The notes under the pieces: model-generated
The model's database searches: none
What the model saw: the letters and a program-made list of their open reading frames with translations, nothing else
Told to the model about the DNA's origin: nothing
Shown: positions 1 through 10,901 of the stretch, one piece after another
Position numbering within the stretch: position 1 is the first letter of the stretch
Layout of the letters: each line of letters begins with the position of its first letter
Program-made: the position numbers and the translations under genes
Source: Sclerotinia nivalis
Taxonomy: Eukaryota; Ascomycota; Leotiomycetes; Helotiales; Sclerotiniaceae
Assembly (NCBI GenBank): GCA_029531795.1
Contig: JAPEIS010000005.1
Coordinates: 1,734,001 to 1,798,000 of the forward strand
DNA length: 64,000 nt
Direction of reading: 5' to 3'

Positions 1-1378
1 TAAATAGAAAAAAATTGAGGAGCCGGTGAGCTAATCCGTGGACACATCGCCGGTATTTTCCTATACTAACTTTAGGAAGCTAACTAGATACTTCAATTAC
101 AGAACAGGATGAGTGTACCTAATATACTGGCCATAGCCAGGTATATACAATTATATGGAGGCATTGATCAATCTATTCATTTATGATGGATTTCAGGGAC
201 TTATCCGTCTGCCTGATCTCCCATAAATTGACCCCTGTCAAGCCTATTGCAGGAACCGAAGCTATCGTACCTCTGCCTGAACATCTTCGAAGAATAATGG
301 GTACTCGCTACCATTTCACAACTGGCTTACAATATCTTCTCTTTCCGGCATTACAGCAAGATAGAAAGCAGACTTTCATACATTAGGACTCGATCATTGA
401 ACGTTTTGATTAAAAAAACGGTTAAAAACGGTAATAACGCGATGAAGGATTTCAGCCAATCCCTCCCCCATCTTCCTCTGAATTGGATGGCTCCCATCAC
501 ACCGCAAGGCCATTATCTCATTGATTTGGAGCTCTGCTATTCTCATGATCCTAGCTATCTAAGGTTCATCATCCTTTTCGTCTCCTTCCCGTATTTGGAT
601 GAGTTTCTTTATACTAAGTCACATGTATGCTTAGTCCAATCATTGGAACAGGTTGTAGTCCAACTTAGGTGAGCCTGCCTTAGAGGAACTAGGACGTTCT
701 CGATTGTCCATTCAGTCATATCCTACCTCTTATCCACCTATAGTCGGTCACATTTTCATGGCGGTCATACACCTGATCCGCTTGGAGGCAGTGCCTCCAG
801 TTGACGTTCCATCCACTCTTGGTTTGTGTACTTCTCTTGCAAGTATGTTTATGGATATCTTTATATATATTCTTGATATCCAAAAGCGATCATTGAGTCT
901 GCCCTCCGCGCCGCCGTTTAGTTCTATAAAGTAGGGAAGTTTCCCATGATCAAACAACTATCAGCTCATCATCACCATCAATCATCTTTCTTTGATATCA
1001 TAGAGGGCCTCAGCATCTTCATCTGCATTGTCGCTCGTTGCTTTCAAGTTTGTCGTGTTTCAAGCACTACATACATTCGCAGAATCATCATCAAGGGCAC
1101 AGTCGTCACTCTATTTGTATTTCTCTAAACGCCTAATCAGAAGAGATCTGACCGAAAGTGTGAAATTTCACCATTGATTTCAGGAAACTATCTTTTGCAC
1201 GTCAAGTCATTACCTGAACATTAAAAGGGCCGACGACCACGAGTCCGAGCACATCGAACATCTTGTGGAACAAGAGCGAGCTTCTGAGATTCCTTGCATA
1301 ACAGTCGAGGACCCTGGCCGCAGTCAAACTATCAAATCGGAGCCAACCCTCGAATCAACCTCTGAGACCAAAGCCGAA
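1..1378. other. Left flank without a recognisable gene
   Basis: Only short, overlapping open frames of 60-105 codons occur here, none with a family motif. The last part before 1379 is probably the 5' leader of the bZIP gene. The bZIP frame stays open upstream to an apparent acceptor (tttcag ending near 1183), so a leader intron or an upstream coding exon is possible, but no convincing upstream ATG is visible. Confidence 0.5.
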
Positions 1379-1934
1379 ATGTCTTCCTCCCATCGATCTT
1401 CATCTGACAAGGGGAAAAGCTCTTCTTCCGGAAAGTCAAAGCCGAAGGAAGACGATTGGTCTGGCATCACAGATCCGGAAGAGCGGAGGAGAGTGCAAAA
1501 CAGATTAGCACAGAGAAAGTTTCGTAAGTGGACACTGTATCACTCAGATTTCAGCAAGCAGCTAACATTTCACAGGGGATAAGGCCAAGGCGGACAAAGA
1601 AACTCAGGATCGAGATAATGAGAATCGTGCTCATGCCGGTCATTCTTATCACACAGCTGATCCAAATGATGTCTACTACGACAATGCTGACGCCAGTGGT
1701 TCGCCATGGGGTTCCATCTCTATGAAGCACGTCGTTTCGAAGGGTAGAGCTCGAGAGGATGCATCCAGATATGAATCTCGGCCAGGCGATGGGGCAAGCT
1801 ACTATCAAAACGCCGATGCAGCTTATGAAGGTGAAGCTTATTACGGAGGAGAGACAACTTCATACGAGAACGACCAAAACTACTATGATTATGGAAGTGC
1901 AGCTGGCAGTGGTAGTGGAACTTCTGGTTATTGA
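1379..1934 (+). CDS. Small bZIP-type DNA-binding protein, no evident leucine zipper
   Basis: Two exons, 1379-1523 and 1576-1934, encode 167 residues. The donor is gtaagt and the acceptor is cag; splicing restores the basic-region sequence NRLAQRKFRDKAK at about residues 41-53. The NRxAQxxFR pattern is the Yap-type fungal bZIP basic region. A Ser/Lys-rich N-terminus precedes it. After it comes a hydrophilic stretch with no leucine heptads, then a Tyr/Gly/Asp-rich C-terminus. I chose the ATG at 1379 because the frame is open further upstream but has no ATG there. The family knowledge supports a nuclear transcription factor role; the DNA target is unknown. Without a zipper it may dimerise differently or act otherwise. 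An upstream coding exon cannot be excluded. Confidence 0.75.
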
Positions 1935-3854
1935 TCAAACCAGTGACTCGACCGGTCCTTGAGCAAAAGTCACGACGAAATGCTGACACGGAATGACCTA
2001 ATTATATTTTCACGACCTCGACACGATTCTGAGCTGCAGTTATGACCTGGATATATGCTGTATTACATCTTTAGACTCTTTTCTACATCTTCTCGACTTT
2101 CATTCAACACATCTTTTTTCTTCGATATAGACGGTGGACAAGCAACAAAAAGGAGGAGAATTCAACGATACCAAACCCCTGTCTCATTATACTTGCGCAA
2201 TTCCTTACTATTTTTTCCTTTCTTTCCAGTTTTCCAGCAAGAATTAATTGCTGCCTGTTTTTATGTAACATCAGATTTCTTATACTCTATGCTGCTTACT
2301 TTCGCGGGGCTCCAATATCCATAGATAGATTTAGAGCTTCAGCTCAACATGTACTTTTAGACTTTCTATAAAATTTTCCTCCAATGCAAAACGTCTTCAT
2401 AAATAAGCCTTCGAGAAAATGTGACATTGTGAGATTAAAGGCGTTTGGTAACACTACATTCGCTAACCCCTGAACAAGCCACCGCATGGCAAGTATGTAA
2501 CCATTTGCAAGCTGGTACGAAGCGACGGGTACGTACCCTGCGGAATTTCCGGATCCTGCGCAATGGCAAGGAAGTCCGTAACGGTTACGACAGATTACAG
2601 AGAAGGTGTGGTCAAATCTGTCAAGCCATTTCCGTCAGGATTGGCGGGGGGATTAAACGTCCGAGGCTGTGTTCATAATAGTACCGAATATGACATATTT
2701 CGTTGCTCTCTCACTCAGCCCAAGATCTGTTTACTAGATAAGCGTTCCAGATAGGAAGACAAACGAGATGAAAGTTTTACGGCAATTCTCGTATAGATCG
2801 TGTGGGGAACTGATATGCCTTGAATCCGATCCTTAGGAAGCGGATGATGCGTGTGTGGCGGATCTCACTGGATATGTGTGGTGGAAGGAAGATTCAGAGT
2901 GGCGGAATAGGGAAGTTTAGCTCTTGGGGTTTTTTGGTTTCCTTTTTTTCCCTGTGGGATGGCTGATGAAAGGAATAGGTATGGTAGTAGCTATAGTGCA
3001 TTAGCACACCAAAATATGGGTCTTTTTAGTTCGTGATGAATGGTAAGGCGTGCGTCCCAGACGCCATAGTGTGGTGGGTGCATAGGATGCGGGTTAGTTA
3101 GTCCGATGCCAGATCATCTGCAGCACCTAATCTTAGCTAATGCTCCATATTCCCACCGTGAAGGATCAATCTAGTATAGGATAAAAGTACCAGGCGGGGC
3201 CGGGCTTGGTTTCTTCCTTCCTGTTGGTAGCGATGGGGATTGTGGTAAAATGGCTGTAATGATAATTATAGTAACGGTCTTCTTCATCAGGCGAAAATAG
3301 TAAGGTGAGATTCACGTTTCGGCGGTTTGATGAAGATATAATGACTAAACGAAGCACAATTAACACAATGAAAAGTTCTTTCAATAACACTTATTTATTA
3401 GGTAATATATACACATACTTAGTAATCTTGGAAATTCTACTCTACTGATATTGAGTTGTTCAATGCCTTTGTAGGACACCGAAATGATATTCGCCATTTT
3501 TCCTTTGATAAAGGAGAGAAATTCATCAAAGCTCCTGCTACGTTGACCTATGCAGACCACAACCTGTCTAGACCAACCTAGCTAAAGCTTCCTTAGCCAA
3601 AATGTAAGATCTTATCAGAGTAACCTTACAAAGGATAGAAATGAGAAGCTTCAACTTATTTCTTTAACAATTCAATCTAAAATATATATCAATACTCATA
3701 TTTCATTTTTAATTCAACAAATTCCAATTCAAATATTAACTTTAATAACAACTGATTCTGAAATGGATTGAATTAAATTTCTACAACAAATCACTATTCA
3801 TTAATAATTATTTTTCCTTTTCTATTCGGTTCTGTGCAGTAACAACGGAAAGAA
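1935..3854. other. Intergenic, 1.9 kb
   Basis: No supported gene. The first few hundred bases are pyrimidine-rich and AT-rich, probably the 3' untranslated region of the bZIP gene. The last 250 bases are strongly AT-rich and lead directly into the Ies1 start. Open frames at 2445-2754 and 3166-3390 show no motif. Confidence 0.5.
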
Positions 3855-6058
3855 ATGGCAGACTCACTGGATTCAGTCGTCACTGTCGCTTCTGACAAGG
3901 AAGACGTATCACCAACTCAAGCAAACTTCAAAGCCTCGTCTTCAAAAAATGTTACCAGTAATACCGAATCTTCTCAAAACACTCCACCAGCAACGACAAA
4001 ATCAACCAACGATATAACAACTGAAGACGAGGAACGCAGAACTCCCGCCCGCGAGAATAATACAAGTACACTTGTTGGGACATCGTCGCGCGCACGGAAT
4101 AAATCTGCCAAAGATCAAGCCATAACTATGCAAGGAAATATTGGGCCACAGAATAACAAGATTCGTCATCTCAAAAAGGATGACGGAGAGCCACTATGGA
4201 GAAAGGATATTCAGTACGACTTTCTGAAACTCATCTTTGAGGACGACAATGCTGTGTTCACCAATAGTTACGATGATTCCATGCCGAAGCAGACTTTCGC
4301 AGACCTCTATATCGATGCGATGGCTAGAAGTAGCAAAACGAGTAAGATCTTGAGGGATAAATTGCTGAGCGAACATGAGCCAGCAAAGAACATGGCAATG
4401 GTGTGCCTTTTGGTTAATCTCGGTCGCATGAATACCACTTTGAACTGTGGGTAATTATCTTTTTCTCGAAAATTCGCATACTAACAAGTTTAGTCTTCCC
4501 AGAAATGCGAGCACAACTTCGTACCTACCATGCCATTCCATCTCTACAAGCTCGACAAGATCCCAACTCCTACAAACAGCTCCAGGATGCGCCTCGACTT
4601 AAATCTATTCTGAAGGGTGCATCTGAGGATCGGCCTGAACCTGCTTCTTTGGACAAGATTAAAATAGCACCGATACCTCGAACAAATCCAGTCAATCTAA
4701 TTTTTGTTCTTGCTACATATGCCTCTAAGGTCACAGAATTACATTTCCCTACAAACCGTGAATTTTTCGACCTCATCATGAACACCCAAATCACCAGCAA
4801 GTCAAGGGCTAAGGCATTCTTATGGTTGATGTGGTTCTACCTTGAATCCGACTTTACGGAGGAGGGGGCGGATGAGAATCCATTTGGATCTGGTGTTGAT
4901 TACCACACTGACGTCAGGAATCAGGGTGTTCCACGACTACAAGATATGTCAGAAGAACAAGAAGCGTTGGAGAACATTGATACAGAAGAAGAGCTAGAAT
5001 ATGGTCAAAGCAAGATGCGCGAGCGCAAACGCATTATTGAAGCAGATCAAATCGCCTTCCAGGCAGAAAATGGTCCGCCGAAACGTGGTCCCAAGCCGAA
5101 GCTCAACTTGCCCCCCGATGAAGGTTCCAATTCATCTGCTATTATGAGTCGTATGCGACCTCGCTATGATGATGTAGTTGGAACTCCTGGTGGTTTGATT
5201 AGTAAGGTTCGCCCCAGATACGAGTCCGATCTTGACATCACACGCTCCACCCCGCCCCCTCGAGCTTTTAGTTCCAGCAACATGCGTATTAACAGTGTTC
5301 TTAATGCAGGCTCCAGACATCGAGGCGGTAAGAATGGTGAAGGATCTTCTCCAGCACCAGAGATACCAGCTACTCTTGCGAGGCGACATCGACCGCTAAC
5401 CGCACATCAGATTGCCGTAGAGCGGAATAGGAATCAGCGAGTCGACTACATTCTGAGTCGCGGCATTAGAAAGGCGCATCATTCGGCGAGAAAGTCGCGT
5501 AAGCAGGAAGGCGCTTTTATCCGCGCCTTCAAGAGAACGAATGCAATGATAGATCCTTTTAGTGACAGCGAGGATGACACCTACCACAGAAATCCCTACC
5601 CTTTCAAAGAACGAGGATTTGGTGGTCTTGTTCAACTAGAAGGTGAAGAGGATGATTTTGGAGAAGAAGTATCAGCGTATGCAGCTGCTTTCCGACGTGC
5701 CGGAAGAAGACTCGATCGTTGGGATGGTCAAAAGGACTTAAATCTTGGAGTTATTGGTACCAACCGCATTTCGACGAACAATGGTATGAATGGTCACCGC
5801 GCACGAGATAGCGATGAAACCGAAGACGAGCAAGATCAACCGGTTGTTCATCACTCAAAGCACCAGACGAATGGACATGTAAGCGTACCGGACGGAGGGG
5901 ATGAGGATCTTGACGACATGGACAAGGAGCTTTTGGGACTGGTAACTGATAACGATGATGATGAAGATGATCTTGATATGATAGAGAAATCTTTACTGGG
6001 TATTGCTGGAGACGAAACTGAGGCAGATATTAGCGACATGGGCATGGATGTGGATTAG
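3855..6058 (+). CDS. ies1: INO80 chromatin-remodelling complex subunit Ies1
   Basis: Two exons, 3855-4446 and 4494-6058, encode about 718 residues. The conserved core starts near residue 112 (DDGEPLWRKDIQYDFL) and runs through KQTFADLYIDAMARSSKTSK and the segment spanning the intron, NTTLN-FF-PEMRAQLRTYH, to APRLKSILKGASEDR. These are hallmarks of filamentous-fungal Ies1. The family is an accessory subunit of the INO80 nucleosome remodeller and acts in the nucleus. The intron is 47 nt with branch site ctaac at 4481; its donor is gtgggt, weaker than usual, but only this choice gives the conserved Asn-Phe-Phe-Pro. The N-terminus (1-110) is Ser/Thr-rich and disordered. The C-terminus ends in acidic Asp/Glu runs, a typical histone-facing tail. 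Confidence 0.9.
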
Positions 6059-7042
6059 CCGAACTTCTTGTATTGATAGGCAGTGGTAGGGTATTTAAAG
6101 GGTATGGGGATAGTTCGATAGGCTTGTCGAAAGGGGCGTTCTTGAGTGGGAGACTATGTCTGGCGTCATCATTGAGGTATGAAGCGAAAATCACTTTTTA
6201 CATCTGTCGAGACGATAGATGGAGGGATTGGGAAGATCAGATACTTATGTATGATATATTTTTAGTCAAGAAAGTCATAATCGCATGGTTTTACTAGAAT
6301 TTTGGGGAATTTCGAGCTTTGATGTTGTAGATAATGGTACCTTATTGAAATGGAAGAAAAATGAATTGATAGAAAACTGAACAGTTATTCCGATGGCCAC
6401 AAAGTATGCACAGCTTCAAGGGTTTATTGTTTATTGTTTCTATTGTGTCATTGACAGACACACACTAACACAATGTTGTAGTTTATTTTTAGAGTGGATC
6501 CATTATCAATTCCAAGTCCGTAAGATTACAGTTGCTATCATAGAATTTTTTATTTTCAGGAGTTAATTTCGACCAAGGAAGTCTCCTTTTCATTTTTCAC
6601 ATTTGTACTCGTATATATCCTATCCCATCCCTACTTATTCCTATACATCCTGCAATAAAGACCAGGCATGATAATGCACAGCAAACTTTTAAACCCAAAT
6701 ACAGGGTTGATGAAATAAGCTTCAACAAAAACTATATAGAAAAATGCGTCACGAAGCCTATGGACTATAAACCATTTAATCGCAACCTCGATATCTTGCC
6801 ATTCAATTCGATCTCCTATTGTACCTGCCTTGCGCGACATATACGTGAATCTCTAATCGACTTTTATCGAGGAAACTCTATCATTTGAGACCGGTGACAC
6901 AACTCGGCCTTGCAACGCCAATGCGAATAACGATGAATGTGCATGGAAAGATTGAATAACTGAATATAAGGGTATTGTCGAGAATCTGCTCGAGAAAGGA
7001 ATTTCGGACCTTGGTAATCCTTGTACGAGCTCCCATAGCAGG
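6059..7042. other. Intergenic, about 1 kb
   Basis: AT-rich DNA between Ies1 and the next gene, which lies on the same strand. It probably holds the Ies1 3' end and the promoter of the next gene. No supported gene or repeat was seen. Confidence 0.5.
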
Positions 7043-10000
7043 ATGTTCTCTTATCTGCGACCTCACCGGCGCACATCGACCCCTTCATCCCCGAAATCAG
7101 AGGTGCCCAGTTTCGAGCCTCCGGCACGTTCAGTGGACCATGGTCATCCGCCACGACTCCAAGATGTTAAATACGAAGATGAACCATCGCCAATCTCCTC
7201 TTCACCTCACCTACCTCCAATCGCACGAGTTTCGAGCGCGGGGTATGGAAATACATTGGAGAATTTGAGTTTCAATGGGAAGATAACTACACATGGCCAT
7301 GATTCGAGAGGGCAGAGCTGGGTGGATGCGAAACTTAACAATGCGCGAAAGAGAAGTTCGGAAATTGGAAGCAGCCAGAAATCACCATTACACACGAGCA
7401 ATCAGAGCCCTGATTCTGCGGGAAATGCAGGACCAGTTTCTACGAGGAATACTGGATTTGACCATTCAAAGTCACAATCCAATGCCGTCTACGATTCAAG
7501 TACGAAGAAGCATGTTGGGCCGATCACCCCAGATCTAGATATCAAGCCTACTGGGAGGCGGCCTACGTGTGCTCGAATCCCTTCCCCACCCCTCGAAGCG
7601 CCTCCTCCACAATCTTCAAAAGGAAGGCTGAAGATGTTAAACCCCATGGCTCTTCTGGCTCGACGGAGAACTTCTCAAGCTATAACTCAATTAACTCCGG
7701 AATCACTTACTACAAGCTTTAGCTCAAAGGAGAATTTTGATCCTCGAATTAAAGGGACGGTTGTGCACGACTTCAGTGCTCCAAGGGGACCGCGACGGAA
7801 TGCCTCCTATAATGATGCCAGCGTTTCGGATACGACTAGGTCATTTCAAAGAAGTCCTTATGCAGATTCGACCACGAGTGATAAGGCGGGAAATCACACG
7901 CCCGTATTCACCGAGAACTTTGAAGAGGAGCAATACCCTGCCGCAGGACCTCATGTACGAAAAACTAACGACTTGTCTGATCTCACTGCACCGAAGCCCG
8001 CGTATGCGCGAGAAGTTCAGAGACAAGCTGATCAAGGCTCGGCGTCGAAAGTCAACGATGAGTTACAGACTGGAGACCTGAAGAGGTTGAGTGCACAAAA
8101 AGCCCCTTTAGATGTTGGATCCGGAGTACCACTAAAAGACGAAACCCCTGTTCCGGTTGAGTCCAAACGTATATCGATTGGCCCTGCATCGACTCCACCT
8201 AAAGCATATCCATCGTTGAGAAAGGGTGGACGGGCACGAAATGTATCCGACGCTTCAGCAAAAGATGCCTTAAAACATATGAAGAGTACATCTTCGAGGT
8301 TTAGTTTCGATATGATAGGAGCTGCGGAACAGGAACGGCTACTTGAAGATAGACATCGCCAAAAGGCACTGGAGAAAAAGAATGATCCGGACAATAATGA
8401 GGTTCAACAAATTTATGACGAGGACGATGACTTTGATTATGATGATATGATGGATGATGATGGATTGGAGGAGAGGATACCCGGCGTCAACGCTGATTAT
8501 GATGAAGAAGATGCATTTGAAGGATTCGATGGTGGATATGAAAATGACATGCCAGGTATCAACACTACTAGCTTGGAAGAAATACAAGAAACAGAAGAAC
8601 ATCAAGAGATGGAACAAGCCGCGCCCGGTGAAGATGGGGCGCAACCCGATCTGCTAGGTGGGAATGTTGCAGGCTTTACATTTCAACGACATGTCTCTAG
8701 TCCCATGAGTCCATATACTCCTGGGGCTGCAACAACACCTCGAGACTCCAATGGACAGGTTATTGGATTCGCTATGACGAAATACTCACCTTTCCTTGCG
8801 TCAGAACCTCCTCATTCCGTCTTCACACCAATTTCTCCAGATGGAAATATTTATCCCCCAGATAAGCAACTGTCTGAAGAGCAATCAATCTCAGAATCGA
8901 ATCATCAGGGTCTTGGTATACTCACCCAGAATCTACAGGAGTCACGGGAAGACATCGTACAGCAGCAAAGTTCTAAGTCGACCTCGTTTCCTCAAATTTC
9001 AGGACTAGATGATGATGATCTATACTTTGATGATGGAATGATTGGTCTGGAGGGAGAAGCTGATGAAGGTGGAAATGCAGGCGGTTTTGATGAATCTGTA
9101 TTTGACAACAACGATACGGATCAATATGGACGGCCCATAAAAGATCAATTCATGGTTAGACAAACATCTAATGCCGTTTCAACCAATGCGACCGGTTTAT
9201 TAGAGGAAATAAAAGAGGACACACTCTTACCATTGTCTCCGACGGCCAATCGTCCAGTTGGAGGTTTAGCACCGCAACCATCCTTTTCCGAAAACAGAGC
9301 CTCAGACGCAGCCCCAGCTCAAACAATAACCCAATCTTTAACGCAAGATAAGCTTGCTGAATATCAGGCTTCCCTCGCAGCGGCTGCTTTCAGTGCAGCG
9401 GCCAGTGGCAAATTCCGACGTGATAGCACACAAAGTATATTTCACATCGAGTCGGATCGCGAAGAAAATCAACCTGGCTTAGTTACAGATTCTGGTCATA
9501 CTTCTTCTCAATATGAACATTTATCCTCATCTTATGATGACTTTGATTACGATGATGCATTAGAAGACGATGAATTCATCGCTGCTGCCAATGCAGAAGC
9601 GCTGGCTAATGATCAAGATGGGTTTTATGGTCAAGAATTCGGGTTTTACTCACATCCTGCGGCTAGCTCGGCGGAATATATAAATGGTGGGTATTTTGGT
9701 CCAAGGGGAATGGATGGTATGATACGAAGTCAAAGCGGGAGAATCGCGTCTCGAGAACCTAACCTCACACCTATTACGGAGCGCTCGGAATACTCCAATC
9801 GGAATTCCTTCATGTCGATTTCGCATCTACATGCCCCGTCAGGTAGTTCTCCGATGATTAGTCCAGGCTTGGCACAATTGATGATCGCGGAAGATTACCA
9901 GAGGGCTTCGGATATGAGCTTGGAAGCATTGTTGAAGTTGAGAAGTCGGGCATGGGGTGGAAGCCAGGCTAGTGTGAAGAGTTTGGGCAGTAATGGAAAT

Positions 10001-10426
10001 GGAAATGGCAGCCCGAAGAGTGTCGAGGGGAGTGGTAGCCCTGTGGCTGGAGGACCACTTGTACAACCACCTTGGGGACAACGCAGAAAGAGTAGCGCGT
10101 TTAATCTTGTGAGTGAAGAGGTGGAGAGAGAGATTGGGAATGCGGGAAATTTGAATACGAATCAATCGTCACCGGAATTGGAAGAAAGGCAAGTCGCGGC
10201 GAGAGATTTATCATTAGGAAATGAACACGAAGAAGATGTCGAAAAGGTTAGGAGGCCATCATATACCAAACAACACAAATCCACAGCAAGTACGGAGTCT
10301 ATTAGCTACTCCAAAGAGGACGATCCGATCAAAGGCGAAAGATGGGTATTAGAAAGAAGAAGAACGGCAGATAGTGGGGAGGTGGAAGTCTTAGGTCGGG
10401 AAGTCCTGAATGGTGGTGCGATTTAA
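7043..10426 (+). CDS. Large acidic disordered conserved fungal protein
   Basis: One uninterrupted frame of 1127 codons with an ATG start. I do not recognise a catalytic domain. The N-terminal 400 residues are Pro/Ser/Arg-rich. A likely short ordered segment, SSRFSFDMIGAAEQERLLED, at about 415-435 leads into a Lys/Glu helix and then a long Asp/Glu/Tyr run (about 455-510). A second acidic patch (YDDFDYDDALEDDEF) lies near 830. Between these is an Ala-rich helix (DKLAEYQASLAAAAFSAAAS). The tail GERWVLERRRTADSGEVEVL near the end looks conserved and structured. The composition suggests a scaffold or regulatory protein with phosphosites; this is inference only. The codon pattern is uniform with no sign of an intron. 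Confidence 0.85.
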   Translation: MFSYLRPHRRTSTPSSPKSEVPSFEPPARSVDHGHPPRLQDVKYEDEPSPISSSPHLPPIARVSSAGYGNTLENLSFNGKITTHGHDSRGQSWVDAKLNNARKRSSEIGSSQKSPLHTSNQSPDSAGNAGPVSTRNTGFDHSKSQSNAVYDSSTKKHVGPITPDLDIKPTGRRPTCARIPSPPLEAPPPQSSKGRLKMLNPMALLARRRTSQAITQLTPESLTTSFSSKENFDPRIKGTVVHDFSAPRGPRRNASYNDASVSDTTRSFQRSPYADSTTSDKAGNHTPVFTENFEEEQYPAAGPHVRKTNDLSDLTAPKPAYAREVQRQADQGSASKVNDELQTGDLKRLSAQKAPLDVGSGVPLKDETPVPVESKRISIGPASTPPKAYPSLRKGGRARNVSDASAKDALKHMKSTSSRFSFDMIGAAEQERLLEDRHRQKALEKKNDPDNNEVQQIYDEDDDFDYDDMMDDDGLEERIPGVNADYDEEDAFEGFDGGYENDMPGINTTSLEEIQETEEHQEMEQAAPGEDGAQPDLLGGNVAGFTFQRHVSSPMSPYTPGAATTPRDSNGQVIGFAMTKYSPFLASEPPHSVFTPISPDGNIYPPDKQLSEEQSISESNHQGLGILTQNLQESREDIVQQQSSKSTSFPQISGLDDDDLYFDDGMIGLEGEADEGGNAGGFDESVFDNNDTDQYGRPIKDQFMVRQTSNAVSTNATGLLEEIKEDTLLPLSPTANRPVGGLAPQPSFSENRASDAAPAQTITQSLTQDKLAEYQASLAAAAFSAAASGKFRRDSTQSIFHIESDREENQPGLVTDSGHTSSQYEHLSSSYDDFDYDDALEDDEFIAAANAEALANDQDGFYGQEFGFYSHPAASSAEYINGGYFGPRGMDGMIRSQSGRIASREPNLTPITERSEYSNRNSFMSISHLHAPSGSSPMISPGLAQLMIAEDYQRASDMSLEALLKLRSRAWGGSQASVKSLGSNGNGNGSPKSVEGSGSPVAGGPLVQPPWGQRRKSSAFNLVSEEVEREIGNAGNLNTNQSSPELEERQVAARDLSLGNEHEEDVEKVRRPSYTKQHKSTASTESISYSKEDDPIKGERWVLERRRTADSGEVEVLGREVLNGGAI

Positions 10427-10472
10427 GTCACTCAGTGTATTGTGAATATAAGCTATGCTCTTGCAAATATTC

Positions 10473-10516
10473 GGCGGTTCGCGTTCTTGTTTTCGGCGGC
10501 TCGCGTTCTTGTTTTC
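10473..10516. repeat. 22-bp tandem duplication
   Basis: Two adjacent 22-bp units (10473-10494 and 10495-10516) of the form ggcggYtcgcgttcttgtttt plus c, differing at one position. They lie about 50 bp downstream of the preceding gene's stop codon and so are probably within its 3' untranslated region. Confidence 0.85.
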
Positions 10517-10876
10517 GGTGGGAAGGAGGCTTCTTGTGTGTTTTAGATAGGTATGGTATTTTATTGGCATCAATAGGTAGATTGGGATGCCGTCTGAGGA
10601 GGTTGATATACGTAATACCTTGAAAGTTGAAAATTAATAATATGATATCCAGATCCGGGCTGTACAAGCTATTATTTTAATGAAGAGAATTCTGAGCGAG
10701 GATTGTTTGAAAGGTTAAATTTGTGAATTTGTGAATTCGTGATACAATTATTTCAAGGTAATTGGTTATCAATATGTGCTATTGCTACTTAGAAATATAA
10801 TAAATATCTACCTAATAGATAAGAGTTTATCTTCACTTGGTTTATTACTCGTAGGTTATTTATGTTCATGTACTCG

Positions 10877-10901
10877 AGTATGTATGTATGTATGTATGTA
10901 T
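10877..10901. repeat. Tetranucleotide microsatellite (gtat)n
   Basis: About six consecutive gtat units in intergenic DNA. A second short tetranucleotide run, (ggta)n, occurs near 33260. Confidence 0.85.

Noticed and set aside
8339..8657. Frames on both strands inside the large acidic protein gene
   Set aside because: Produced by the repetitive gat/gaa codons of the acidic run; the 1127-codon frame is continuous through them.
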